Assembly (NCBI GenBank): GCA_902589505.1
Contig: CACITE010000007.1
Span: 1-57,130 of the forward strand
Source: an uncultured Pelagibacteraceae bacterium
Lineage (GTDB): Bacteria > Pseudomonadota > Alphaproteobacteria > Pelagibacterales > Pelagibacteraceae
Direction of reading: 5' to 3'
DNA: 57,130 bases
Shown: positions 18,510 through 25,750 of the stretch, piece after piece
Position numbering within the stretch: the first letter of the stretch is position 1
Layout: every line of letters begins with the position of its first letter
The notes under the pieces: generated by a model
What the model was told of the DNA's origin: nothing
What the model saw: only the letters and a program-made list of their open reading frames with translations
Database searches by the model: none
Position numbers and translations under genes: made by a program

Positions 18510-19319
18510 ATGGCTATTTACGATTGTTTTCAATTTTTTAATGAAGAGCATATTTTAGATTTAAGATTAAACATACTAGATGAATTTGTTGATTTTTTTG
18601 TTTTTGTTGAGTCAACTACCGATCATCAAGGCAAACCAAAAAAATTGAATTTTGATTCAAACAAATTTAAAAAATTTAATAATAAAATTATTTATATAGT
18701 AGTTGACGATACATCTGAAGAAATCAAAAAACCTCATGTAGGAGGTGAATCTTTGGTGGAACAACACCAAAGAAATTCAATCATGCGAGGTTTAAAGAAA
18801 TGTCATGATGATGATTTGATTATATTATCTGATGTAGATGAAATACCCGATCTAAATAAACTACATTTATTCAATAAAAAAAAAAAATACGCTGTTTTTT
18901 CGCAAAAAATGTTCAATTACAAAATTAATTTATTGAACGAAACAGAAAGTAACTGGCATGGATCAAAAATTTGTTTGAAAAAAGATCTTAAATCTCCGCA
19001 ATGGCTTAGAAATTTAAAATTTAAGCAATACCCCTTTTGGCGTTTTGATAAACCAAGAAACCTTCAAATTATTGAAAATGGAGGATGGCATTTTGCATAT
19101 TTACAAACTCCCGAAAAGATATCAAAAAAAATAAAATCATTTGCGCATGGAGAATTCAATAAGTCTGATTTTACAAATTTAAAAAATATAGAGGATAAAA
19201 TTAATACGAACAAAGATATTTTTGATAGAAAAATAAATTATAGAAAAGTCAAAATAGATAATTCTTTTCCCAAATATATTGTTGCTAACCAAGTTAAATT
19301 AAAAGAATGGATAATTTAA
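18510..19319 (+). CDS. Glycosyltransferase family 17-like protein
   Basis: Resembles family 17 glycosyltransferases (the beta-1,4-GlcNAc-transferase III type; bacterial members are of unknown specificity). The start MAIYDCFQFFNEEHILDLRL is the characteristic N-terminus (FxFFNE...LxLRL). It is followed by FVFVESTTDHQGKPK, the QHQRNSI segment, and an acidic metal site LSDVDEIPD with Asp108, Asp110 and Glu111. The C-terminal half has the WHFAYLQTPEKI stretch seen in the family. Length of 269 fits. It begins one base after the oxygenase-like gene and ends the cassette. Confidence 0.85.
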   Translation: MAIYDCFQFFNEEHILDLRLNILDEFVDFFVFVESTTDHQGKPKKLNFDSNKFKKFNNKIIYIVVDDTSEEIKKPHVGGESLVEQHQRNSIMRGLKKCHDDDLIILSDVDEIPDLNKLHLFNKKKKYAVFSQKMFNYKINLLNETESNWHGSKICLKKDLKSPQWLRNLKFKQYPFWRFDKPRNLQIIENGGWHFAYLQTPEKISKKIKSFAHGEFNKSDFTNLKNIEDKINTNKDIFDRKINYRKVKIDNSFPKYIVANQVKLKEWII

Positions 19320-19322
19320 CAA

Positions 19323-19463
19323 ATTTGGTGTCCCTAGGTAAGAATTGAATATATCGTCTCTTCTTTTGACCGCAGAAGTGCTTTCCAATTTAGTCGTATG
19401 GGCTCTCGTAAAATTAGAATTATCAAATATTCAATTTACCCAGTAAGCAAAAAATTGCCATAT
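19323..19463 (+). ncRNA. Candidate structured RNA (unassigned; strand uncertain)
   Basis: This part of the 209-base spacer can form one long bulged hairpin. An inner stem pairs AATTGAATAT (19343-19352), extended by GGTAA, with ATATTCAATT (19427-19436), extended by TACC. An outer stem pairs ATTTGGTG (19323-19330) with TGCCATAT (19456-19463) with two wobbles and one mismatch. The enclosed 74 bases are less AT-rich than nearby spacers and can form small hairpins (CTTCT 19360-19364 with AGAAG 19374-19378). The overall shape, a closing stem with a large central bubble, recalls 6S RNA, but I could not match conserved 6S sequence. No SRP or tmRNA signature is seen. Confidence 0.35.
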
Positions 19464-19528
19464 TATTTATCTAACTTGCAATATAGTAAGCAACAAAGTA
19501 AAAACTTATATCGATAGGCAGCAAGATT

Positions 19529-19726
19529 ATGGGAATACATTACGATTATAAATCAAAACGTGGAGAAAGAGCAGTGCTTAAAGAAGCAAAAAGAAAAGCA
19601 CGTCTAGCTGCGCGAAGAGCGAAAAGATTATTGTCTGCGAATCCCACAAAAGAAGAAGAAGTTAAAACCCATGATATTACAAAGACTATAACCCTAGATG
19701 ATTTAACAAACCCCAATCAGAAGTAA
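19529..19726 (+). CDS. Small basic protein, unknown
   Basis: A 65-residue protein with a highly basic first half (KRGERAVLKEAKRKARLAA and following RRAKR) likely forming one helix, and a polar, Thr-rich tail (TKTITLDDLTNP). It could bind nucleic acid or ribosome by composition, but no family is recognised. It stands upstream of the 40-residue gene and dcd on the same strand with an eight-base gap. Confidence 0.6.
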   Translation: MGIHYDYKSKRGERAVLKEAKRKARLAARRAKRLLSANPTKEEEVKTHDITKTITLDDLTNPNQK

Positions 19727-19734
19727 AAAAGTGA

Positions 19735-19857
19735 ATGTCAACAATTTGGCGAAAAGAACAGAGATATCAAAAAATTGAGAAAGCTCTGAAAAATAATCTT
19801 AAAAAAAGAAAATTATTTCACGACAAAATCAAAAAAAAAATAAAAAATAGTAAATGA
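19735..19857 (+). CDS. Very small basic protein coupled to dcd
   Basis: A 40-codon frame starting [20 protein letters not shown] and ending [10 protein letters not shown]. It is lysine-rich and probably a single helix. Its TGA overlaps the dcd ATG (ATGA at 19854-19857), the same coupling used by many real gene pairs in this window, and it starts eight bases after the preceding gene. No family recognised. A non-coding alternative cannot be excluded because of its shortness. Confidence 0.45.
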   Translation: MSTIWRKEQRYQKIEKALKNNLKKRKLFHDKIKKKIKNSK

Positions 19858-20408
19858 GCGTTTTATCAGATCGGTGGATTAAAAAAATGGCTCTTGAGCA
19901 AGAAATGATCAAGCCTTTCATTTCTGAACAAAAGGGAAAAAATAAAATTTCTTACGGATTGTCATCTTTTGGTTATGATGCGAGAGTTTCCAATGAATTT
20001 AAAATATTTACTGACGTGAATTCTGCCGTGGTTGATCCAAAAGATTTTAAAAGTACCAGTTTTATATCTCGAAAATCGGATGAATGTATAATACCGCCAA
20101 ATTCATTCGTTCTAGCAAGTACAGTGGAATATTTTAAAATACCAAAAAATATTATGGTCATATGCCTTGGAAAATCAACATATGCTAGATGTGGAATAAT
20201 AGTTAATGTTACGCCTCTAGAACCTGGATGGGAAGGTCATGTTACACTTGAATTTTCTAATACCACACCCTTACCAGCAAAAATTTACGCAAATGAAGGT
20301 GCTGCTCAATTTATTTTCTTAAAGGGCAATGAAGAACCGGAAGTTACCTATGAAAAAAGAAATGGAAAATATATGAAACAAACCGGTGTGACTTTACCAA
20401 AAGTATAA
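19854..20408 (+). CDS. dcd: dCTP deaminase
   Basis: Deaminates dCTP to dUTP, the main source of dUMP for thymidylate in Gram-negative bacteria; a homotrimeric dUTPase-fold enzyme. Motifs: [17 protein letters not shown] near 31-47, the nucleotide-binding [10 protein letters not shown] near 104-113, and [16 protein letters not shown] near 122-137 with the catalytic Glu (Glu132 by rough count). The 184 residues match the alphaproteobacterial form. It starts within the stop of the 40-residue gene and is followed by murA after 11 bases. Confidence 0.97.
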   Translation: MSVLSDRWIKKMALEQEMIKPFISEQKGKNKISYGLSSFGYDARVSNEFKIFTDVNSAVVDPKDFKSTSFISRKSDECIIPPNSFVLASTVEYFKIPKNIMVICLGKSTYARCGIIVNVTPLEPGWEGHVTLEFSNTTPLPAKIYANEGAAQFIFLKGNEEPEVTYEKRNGKYMKQTGVTLPKV

Positions 20409-20419
20409 TTTTTAATTAA

Positions 20420-21679
20420 ATGCAAAAACTAGAAATTAGAGGTGGTAGAAAAATATCAGGAACTATTACAATATCGGGATCAAAAAATGCCACTCTTCCA
20501 ATACTAGCATCTACAATACTAACAAATAAAAAAATTGTAATTAAAAATGTCCCTGTAGTAAAAGATGTTGAAACTATGTCAACACTTTTGAGTGAACTAG
20601 GCTCTACAGTAAAATTTAACCAAAAAAGAAAAAAAATTGAAATTTTTAACAAGCAAAAATTAAAAACATTTGCTCCATATAATTTTTTAAAAACAATGCG
20701 AGCGGGAGTTTTGGTACTTGGGGCCCTATTAACAAAGTATAAAGTAGCCAAAGTAGCTTTGCCAGGTGGGTGTGCTATTGGTTCAAGACCAATTGATATT
20801 CATTTAAATGCATTAAAAAAAATGGGTGCAAAAATCACAATAAAAGATGGTTACGTTGTTGCTTCTGCTAAAAAAGGACTGAAGGGATGTAAAATAAAAT
20901 TTCCCAAAATATCAGTTGGTGCAACAGAAAACATATTGATAGCTGCTTGTTTTGCCAAAGGTATTACGAAAATGCGAAATTGTGCTTTAGAGCCTGAGAT
21001 CGACGATCTAATAAGTTTTTTAAAGAAGATTGGATGTAAAATAAATAAAATTGGAAAGAGAAGCATAGATGTTTGTGGAGTTAAAAATTTAAAAAAAGCA
21101 GTGCACAAAGTTATTTTTGATAGAATAGAAGCGGGAACTTACATAATTGCAGCTGCTTTAACTAAAGGAAGATTAAGAATTAAAAATATCGATCCTAAGA
21201 TTATGTTAACAGAAATTAATTTATTGCGAAAAATGGGAGTGGATATAGTAACAAAGAAAAATTATTTAATTGCTAGACGTTTGGATAAACTTAAAAGTGT
21301 AAACATTGAAACCAGACCTTATCCAGGATTTCCTACTGATTTGCAGGCGCAAATTATGGTTTTAATGATTATTGCCAATGGGGTTTCAACTATTAGAGAA
21401 AATATTTTCGAAAATCGATTTATGCATGTTTCTGAGTTAAGAAGAATGGGGGCTCAAATTGAAACAAAAGGAAATAGGGCAAAAATTTTTGGAAAAGGTA
21501 AATTAAACGGTGCGGAGCTAATGGCAACTGACCTTAGAGCTTCAGTCTGTTTAGTTTTAGCTGGTTTGGTTCCTTCAAATAAAACAGTTGTTAATAGAAT
21601 ATACCATCTGGATAGAGGATACGAAAAAATCGAAAAAAAATTATCAAAATGTGGAGCTAAAATTAAAAGATTTCGATGA
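20420..21679 (+). CDS. murA: UDP-N-acetylglucosamine 1-carboxyvinyltransferase
   Basis: First committed step of peptidoglycan synthesis: transfers enolpyruvate from PEP to UDP-GlcNAc. Lys22 and Asn23 (GSKNATLP) and the active-site Cys118 in LPGGCAIGSRPIDIHL are present; a Cys here predicts the fosfomycin-alkylable form. The fold is two inverted halves with the EIETRPYPGFPTDLQAQ-like segment near 292-307. Length of 419 is standard. The stop overlaps the start of the DUF2948 gene (ATGA). Confidence 0.98.
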   Translation: MQKLEIRGGRKISGTITISGSKNATLPILASTILTNKKIVIKNVPVVKDVETMSTLLSELGSTVKFNQKRKKIEIFNKQKLKTFAPYNFLKTMRAGVLVLGALLTKYKVAKVALPGGCAIGSRPIDIHLNALKKMGAKITIKDGYVVASAKKGLKGCKIKFPKISVGATENILIAACFAKGITKMRNCALEPEIDDLISFLKKIGCKINKIGKRSIDVCGVKNLKKAVHKVIFDRIEAGTYIIAAALTKGRLRIKNIDPKIMLTEINLLRKMGVDIVTKKNYLIARRLDKLKSVNIETRPYPGFPTDLQAQIMVLMIIANGVSTIRENIFENRFMHVSELRRMGAQIETKGNRAKIFGKGKLNGAELMATDLRASVCLVLAGLVPSNKTVVNRIYHLDRGYEKIEKKLSKCGAKIKRFR

Positions 21680-22116
21680 ACAATAATGTTAAATATGGTT
21701 TTAAATTAGTAGCAAAGAATCAAGACGACCTTAAAATTATTTCGGCTTATATCCAAGACAGTATTGTAACCATAGAAGATATAGTTTTTTTGGAAAAAAA
21801 TAGAATATTAATCATGATATTAAATAGATTTATGTGGGAATATTTTGACAAAGGGGTAAATAAAAGAATAAGGTGTGCAATCAAATTTGAAGGAGTTTTA
21901 AAAGTTAGATCAAAAAAAATTAATCAAAAGAACAAAAAAAGAAGTTTAGAGTGTTTAGCCATTGAATGTAACAAGATTATAAAAAACAACTATGAAATAA
22001 CTTTTTTATTTTCTGGAGGTGGGGCCATCACTTTAATTTCAGAGATTATCGAAGTTATCATGCAGGATATTGGCGAGCCTTGGAAAGTAAAATATGTTCC
22101 TAAGCACAATATTTGA
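21676..22116 (+). CDS. DUF2948 family protein
   Basis: 146-residue cytoplasmic protein of the DUF2948 family, which in alphaproteobacteria is typically encoded right after murA; no function is established. The FKLVAKNQDDLKIISAYIQDS N-terminus (AxDxxDLxxISAxxQD pattern) and the C-terminal DIGEPWKVKYVPKH are the family's recognisable parts, along with the NRFMWE segment. It overlaps murA by four bases, so it is part of the dcd-murA run. Confidence 0.85.
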   Translation: MNNNVKYGFKLVAKNQDDLKIISAYIQDSIVTIEDIVFLEKNRILIMILNRFMWEYFDKGVNKRIRCAIKFEGVLKVRSKKINQKNKKRSLECLAIECNKIIKNNYEITFLFSGGGAITLISEIIEVIMQDIGEPWKVKYVPKHNI

Positions 22117-22166
22117 ATATTGATTTATTTAAAAATATAAAATAAGAATTAAAAAAGGAGAAAATA

Positions 22167-22382
22167 TTGGCAAAGCAAGATTTTTTAGAATTCAAGGGCA
22201 AGGTAACCGAGTTGTTGCCTAATGCAATGTTTAGAGTAAAATTAGAAAACAATCACGAAGTTTTGGCACATACTGCTGGAAAATTAAGAAAAAATAGAAT
22301 AAGGATATTGACCGGAGATAATGTTTTGGTGGAAGTTACTCCATACGACTTAACTAAAGGTAGAATAATTTTTAGATTTTAA
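22167..22382 (+). CDS. infA: Translation initiation factor IF-1
   Basis: Binds the ribosomal A site during initiation. The 71-residue OB-fold protein contains [18 protein letters not shown] and [21 protein letters not shown], both diagnostic. The start codon is TTG at 22167, supported by the AAGGAG at 22155-22160 six bases ahead and by the standard protein N-terminus (MAKQD). A tRNA-Phe follows the stop after only three bases, so the tRNA may be cut from the infA transcript. Confidence 0.96.
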   Translation: MAKQDFLEFKGKVTELLPNAMFRVKLENNHEVLAHTAGKLRKNRIRILTGDNVLVEVTPYDLTKGRIIFRF

Positions 22383-22385
22383 GTA

Positions 22386-22461
22386 GGCCAGGTAGCTCAG
22401 TTGGTAGAGCAGAGCCCTGAAAAGGCTTGTGTCGGCGGTTCGATTCCGTCCCTGGCCACCA
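22386..22461 (+). tRNA. tRNA-Phe (GAA)
   Basis: Complete cloverleaf of 76 bases with encoded CCA. Acceptor GGCCAGG pairs with CCTGGCC. The D arm is GCTC...GAGC, the anticodon stem GAGCC/GGCTT encloses CTGAAAA with anticodon GAA, and the T arm has GGTTCGATT. It lies three bases after infA. Confidence 0.97.
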
Positions 22462-22487
22462 TGTTTTGATTTTTTAAAGGTTTTTTA

Positions 22488-22504
22488 AAGTTATATTATA
22501 ACTT
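22488..22504. promoter_or_regulatory. 17-base palindrome at the cold-shock promoter (candidate operator)
   Basis: AAGTTATA-T-TATAACTT is a perfect inverted repeat with eight-base arms. Its right end overlaps the TTGACA at 22503-22508. Such a position is typical for a repressor or activator site. No T-run follows, so it is not a terminator of the tRNA. Confidence 0.4.
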
Positions 22505-22529
22505 GACATATCTGTTTCAAACCTATTAA
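22503..22529 (+). promoter_or_regulatory. Candidate promoter of first cold-shock gene
   Basis: A consensus TTGACA (22503-22508) followed by a poor -10 (TATTAA 22524-22529 after 15 bases, or ATTAAA after 16). The leader would be about 50 bases and contains a perfect small hairpin (22540-22556). Confidence 0.4.
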
Positions 22530-22539
22530 AGGGTTTTTG

Positions 22540-22556
22540 TTGTAGATTTTCTACAA
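22540..22556 (+). promoter_or_regulatory. Leader hairpin of first cold-shock gene
   Basis: TTGTAGA-TTT-TCTACAA, seven perfect pairs with a three-base loop, in the predicted 5' untranslated region 30 bases before the ATG. The leaders of cold-shock genes often control mRNA stability or translation by temperature-dependent folding, so a role here is plausible but unproven. Confidence 0.35.
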
Positions 22557-22586
22557 TAAATTATTAACAACTTAAGGAACGAGTAA

Positions 22587-22793
22587 ATGAGTCTTAAAGG
22601 AAAAGTAAAATGGTTTAATGGAAAAAAAGGTTATGGTTTCATTGAACGTGAAGATAAAGAAAAAGATGTTTTTGTTCATCACACTGCTGTAAAAGCAGCA
22701 GGCCTTAAATATCTTAATGAAGGCGATGAACTAACATTTGAAGTTGAGAACGGCGAAAAAGGTCCTTCCGCAGTAAATCTGCAAAAAGCTTAA
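22587..22793 (+). CDS. Cold-shock protein (CspA family), first copy
   Basis: 68-residue cold-shock domain protein, an RNA/ssDNA chaperone with an OB fold. RNP-1 is KGYGFIERE (14-22) and RNP-2 is DVFVHHTAV (about 27-35). It shares most residues with the second copy at 22919; differences cluster in the NGKK/NPQK loop, HHTAVK/HSSAAQ, and KYL/EL near residue 41, where this copy is one residue longer. An AAGGAACGAG ribosome site precedes it. Both copies have separate leaders and hairpins, so they are probably regulated independently. Confidence 0.96.
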   Translation: MSLKGKVKWFNGKKGYGFIEREDKEKDVFVHHTAVKAAGLKYLNEGDELTFEVENGEKGPSAVNLQKA

Positions 22794-22820
22794 TCGTATT
22801 TCAATAAATTTCATAAAATT

Positions 22821-22858
22821 TGGGGCAGAACTTATTAAATTTGATTTGAACTGCCCCA
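22821..22858 (+). terminator. Hairpin between the two cold-shock genes (possible terminator)
   Basis: TGGGGCAG (22821-22828) and CTGCCCCA (22851-22858) give eight perfect pairs, five of them G-C, around a 22-base AT-rich loop. It is unusual in such an AT-rich genome. The following bases (TAAAATTTG) hold no strong T-run, so it may be a 3' stability hairpin or attenuator rather than an intrinsic terminator. Confidence 0.5.
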
Positions 22859-22918
22859 TAAAATTTGTTGTTAGATTGGCTATCAATGAATTTAAACTAA
22901 ACAAAGAAAGGTAATAAC

Positions 22919-23122
22919 ATGAGCATCAAAGGAAAAGTAAAATGGTTTAATCCACAAAAGGGTTACGGTTTTATTGAACGTGAAGATAAAGAAAAAGATG
23001 TTTTTGTTCACTCTTCAGCAGCTCAGGCAGCAGGCCTTGAGTTAAACGAAGGTGACGCATTAACATTTGACGTTGAGACAGGCCAAAAAGGTCCTTCCGC
23101 AGTTAACTTACAAAAAGTTTAA
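22919..23122 (+). CDS. Cold-shock protein (CspA family), second copy
   Basis: 67-residue cold-shock domain protein starting [18 protein letters not shown], with RNP-1 KGYGFIERE and RNP-2 DVFVHSSAA intact. It is a tandem paralog of the gene 126 bases upstream with nearly identical central DNA, suggesting recent duplication or gene conversion. A short AAAGAAAGG precedes the ATG. A strong hairpin at 23137-23174 follows the stop. Confidence 0.96.
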   Translation: MSIKGKVKWFNPQKGYGFIEREDKEKDVFVHSSAAQAAGLELNEGDALTFDVETGQKGPSAVNLQKV

Positions 23123-23136
23123 TTGCATACAATCTA

Positions 23137-23174
23137 TTGTTGCAAAGTAAAAAAATTATGTTACTTTGCAGCAA
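23137..23174 (+). terminator. Hairpin after second cold-shock gene
   Basis: TTGTTGCAAAGTAA (23137-23150) pairs with TTACTTTGCAGCAA (23161-23174): 14 pairs with one G-T wobble, ten-base loop. Only weak T-richness follows, so it acts either as a terminator or as a 3' end stabiliser. Confidence 0.5.
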
Positions 23175-23209
23175 TGATTAAAAATTTAAAAATCATAAAC
23201 ATTCTTAAT

Positions 23210-23248
23210 GCAAAACACCATTTTGCACATGCTAGGCTATTGCTTAGC
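23210..23248 (+). other. Two small hairpins before tRNA-His
   Basis: GCAAAA (23210-23215) pairs with TTTTGC (23221-23226), and GCTAGGC (23231-23237) pairs with GCTTAGC (23242-23248) with one wobble and a four-base loop. They fill the spacer between the cold-shock gene and tRNA-His. They may be part of a 3' untranslated region or a small RNA; nothing recognised. Confidence 0.3.
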
Positions 23249-23307
23249 TAAATCATTACATATTTTAAAATACAAATTTATTAACAATTAATATAAAAAG
23301 GAGTTAT

Positions 23308-23384
23308 GCAGCAGTAGCTCAGTTGGTTAGAGCACTAGTTTGTGGAACTAGGGGTCGGTGGTTCGAATCCACCCTGCTGTACCA
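23308..23384 (+). tRNA. tRNA-His (GTG), without the usual G-1
   Basis: Complete 77-base tRNA with encoded CCA. The acceptor GCAGCAG pairs with CTGCTGT (first pair G-T), the anticodon stem CTAGT/ACTAG encloses TTGTGGA with anticodon GTG, and the T arm has GGTTCGAAT. The base before G1 is T and the discriminator is A, so there is no encoded G-1:C73 pair. Many alphaproteobacteria are known to have lost this otherwise universal feature. The hisS ATG follows five bases after the CCA. Confidence 0.97.
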
Positions 23385-23389
23385 AAATA

Positions 23390-24724
23390 ATGAGTAAAGA
23401 AAAAAATTTTAAACCTTCAAAGGAGTTGCCTTTAGGTTTTGTAGATAGACAAGAGAAAGAATTATTAGTCCGCGACTTCGTAATTTCAAATATTAAAGAA
23501 GTTATGATTAAGTATGGTTTTAAATATCTCGAAACACCAAGTTTTGAGTATACGGATAGTATTGGAAAATTTTTGCCTGACAAGGATAGACCAGATCAAG
23601 GAGTGTTTTCTTTTAAGGATGAAAGTAATTGGCTATCTCTAAGATATGATCTCACAGCTCCACTAGCTAGATATGTAGCAAAAAACTACATGGAAATTCC
23701 AAAACCTTTTAAACGCTATCAACTTGGAACAGTCTGGAGAAATGAAAAACCAGGACCGGGCAGATATAGAGAATTTTTACAATTCGATGCTGACTATGTA
23801 GGAACAAATAGTTTACAGGCTGATGCTGAGCTTTGTGTATTAATATCCGAGATATTACAAAAGTGTGGACTAGATAAAAAAGATTATACAGTGAAGATTT
23901 CTTCTAGAAAATTCACTGATAAACTCTTTGAGCAATTAAAAATTAAATCAAAAGAACAAATATCAACTACTTTACGTGCTCTTGATAAGATCGATAGACT
24001 TGGATGGGAAGAAGCAAAGAAGCTTCTTGGGGTAGGCAGAAAAGATAAATCTGGAGATTATACAAAGGGTGCAAATCTTAATAGTGATCAGATAAAAATA
24101 ATTGAAAACGCTCTAAAAAGCAAAACATCTGACAGTGAAGACGTTTTAGAGATTATTAAAATATTTAAAGATTATAATTTTGAAAATTATAAATTAGATC
24201 CATCAGTGATAAGAGGTTTGGAATATTATACAGGACCTATTTTTGAGGTTAATTTAAATTTTGAGGTAAAGAATTCAAAAGGACAAGCTATTCAATTTGG
24301 TTCAATAGGCGGAGGAGGAAGATACGATAACCTTGTAAGTAATTTTGGAAATTTTAATTGTCCCGCAACCGGAATATCAATTGGTCTTGATAGGCTAGTT
24401 TTTGCTTTAATGCAAAAAAAAGATTTTAAAATAAGAACCACTAGACCAGTAGTTATATGTGTCTTTGATAAAAACAAAAACAAAGAATATGTTGCGATAT
24501 TAAATAAACTCAGAATATCAAATATCAGTTCTGAGATTTACCCAGGGGAAGGTAAATTAAAAAAACAAATGGAATATGCAAATAAGATTGGATCTCCAGC
24601 TGTTATTTTGTATGGCGATGATGAAATAAAATCTGGAAAAGCAACATTAAAAAATCTTGAGAGTGGAAAAGAAAGTTTGGTTAAAATCGAGGATTTATCA
24701 AATGAGATCAAAAAGCTACTCTGA
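23390..24724 (+). CDS. hisS: Histidyl-tRNA synthetase
   Basis: Charges tRNA-His with histidine; class II synthetase, 444 residues. Start chosen at ATG 23390 (MSKEKNFKPSK), since the longer frame runs through the tRNA. Motifs: LRYDLTAPLARYVA near 83-96, motif 2 KRYQLGTVWRNEKPG near 105-119, the histidine site IRGLEYYTGPIFEV near 279-292, and GSIGGGGRYD near 303. A C-terminal anticodon-binding domain follows. Its cognate tRNA sits just upstream, and the alphaproteobacterial HisRS branch is known to have adapted to a tRNA without G-1. The last 23 bases overlap hisZ. Confidence 0.96.
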   Translation: MSKEKNFKPSKELPLGFVDRQEKELLVRDFVISNIKEVMIKYGFKYLETPSFEYTDSIGKFLPDKDRPDQGVFSFKDESNWLSLRYDLTAPLARYVAKNYMEIPKPFKRYQLGTVWRNEKPGPGRYREFLQFDADYVGTNSLQADAELCVLISEILQKCGLDKKDYTVKISSRKFTDKLFEQLKIKSKEQISTTLRALDKIDRLGWEEAKKLLGVGRKDKSGDYTKGANLNSDQIKIIENALKSKTSDSEDVLEIIKIFKDYNFENYKLDPSVIRGLEYYTGPIFEVNLNFEVKNSKGQAIQFGSIGGGGRYDNLVSNFGNFNCPATGISIGLDRLVFALMQKKDFKIRTTRPVVICVFDKNKNKEYVAILNKLRISNISSEIYPGEGKLKKQMEYANKIGSPAVILYGDDEIKSGKATLKNLESGKESLVKIEDLSNEIKKLL

Positions 24725-25748
24725 AAATATAATTAAAGTTTTTAAGAAAGATGGTTTTGTTTTATCAGAACCAGATGTTCTTTTAGATTCTGATTATATT
24801 ATTCAAAGATCAGGGGAGAATTTTAGAAAGCTAATGCTTACTTTTGAGGATGACACTGGGAGAAGTATGTGTCTACGACCAGATTTGACGGTTGCTTCTT
24901 GTATAAAATATTTAAAAGACAATTCTAAAGCAAATTCAAAAATTTTTTACTCAGGACAAGCTTACAGAAGATCAAGCAACTTAAAAGATAAAGTTGTTAA
25001 TGATCAGTTGGGAATAGAAATTTTAGGTTCTAAAAATAAATCTACTGATGATTTAAAAGTTTTAAATACAATCGCAAGTTCAATTAAAAAAATAAAAATA
25101 AAAAATACATCAATTAAAGTGAGCGATGTAAGTTTATTTCAAAAGCTAATAGATTCTTTAACAATTCCAGAAAGATGGAAGATGCGATTGAAAAGACACT
25201 TTTGGAGACCAAAATATTTTGAAGATTTGCTCAAAAGGCTTGAAACTAACTCCGATGTAGATCCAACAGCAGTTGAGCTAGATAAAAAAAGATTTATTGA
25301 TATGAAAAATCTTGATCAAAGCAAAGAAATTGCAAGTCGTAGAGTTTCTGAAATTTTGTCTAGATTTGATAGAAAAATAAAAGATCCAAGATCGTTTACA
25401 CAAAATAAAAAAATTGTCAAAATTATTAGAGAGTTTTTAAAAATTAATTGTCCAATCAATCAATTAGATAAAACATTGAAAAATTTTGTTAAAAAAAATA
25501 AATTAAGTAATATTGTTTTCAAAGATTTATCAACTATAAAGAATTTATCAAAAATAAATTCAAAAACTATTTTTTCAACAAATTTTGGTAGAAATATAGA
25601 ATATTATACCGGGATAGTTTTTGAGATTTATAACTCATCAAAAAAAGAGATAGCACGAGGTGGAAGATATGATGGTTTATTGAAAAGTCTGGGATCTAAA
25701 AAAAATATTTCAGCAGTTGGGGCTGCAATTAATTTAAATAACTTATAA
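24702..25748 (+). CDS. hisZ: ATP phosphoribosyltransferase regulatory subunit HisZ
   Basis: HisRS-like protein without aminoacylation function that forms a complex with short HisG and confers histidine feedback and activity. The start at ATG 24702 gives MRSKSYSENIIKVF (348 residues), overlapping hisS by 23 bases. HisRS-derived motifs are visible (CLRPDLTVASCI, YSGQAYRRSS, NIEYYTGIVFEI, IARGGRYDGLL). The protein lacks a C-terminal anticodon-binding domain; hisG follows after two bases. Confidence 0.93.
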   Translation: MRSKSYSENIIKVFKKDGFVLSEPDVLLDSDYIIQRSGENFRKLMLTFEDDTGRSMCLRPDLTVASCIKYLKDNSKANSKIFYSGQAYRRSSNLKDKVVNDQLGIEILGSKNKSTDDLKVLNTIASSIKKIKIKNTSIKVSDVSLFQKLIDSLTIPERWKMRLKRHFWRPKYFEDLLKRLETNSDVDPTAVELDKKRFIDMKNLDQSKEIASRRVSEILSRFDRKIKDPRSFTQNKKIVKIIREFLKINCPINQLDKTLKNFVKKNKLSNIVFKDLSTIKNLSKINSKTIFSTNFGRNIEYYTGIVFEIYNSSKKEIARGGRYDGLLKSLGSKKNISAVGAAINLNNL

Positions 25749-25750
25749 AT

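Noticed and set aside
23342-23389. Longer HisRS starting inside the tRNA
   Set aside because: The added residues are translated tRNA; the ATG at 23390 gives the family start.
24657-24701. Longer HisZ start inside hisS
   Set aside because: The extra 15 residues do not look like HisZ, and ATG 24702 gives a normal N-terminus.
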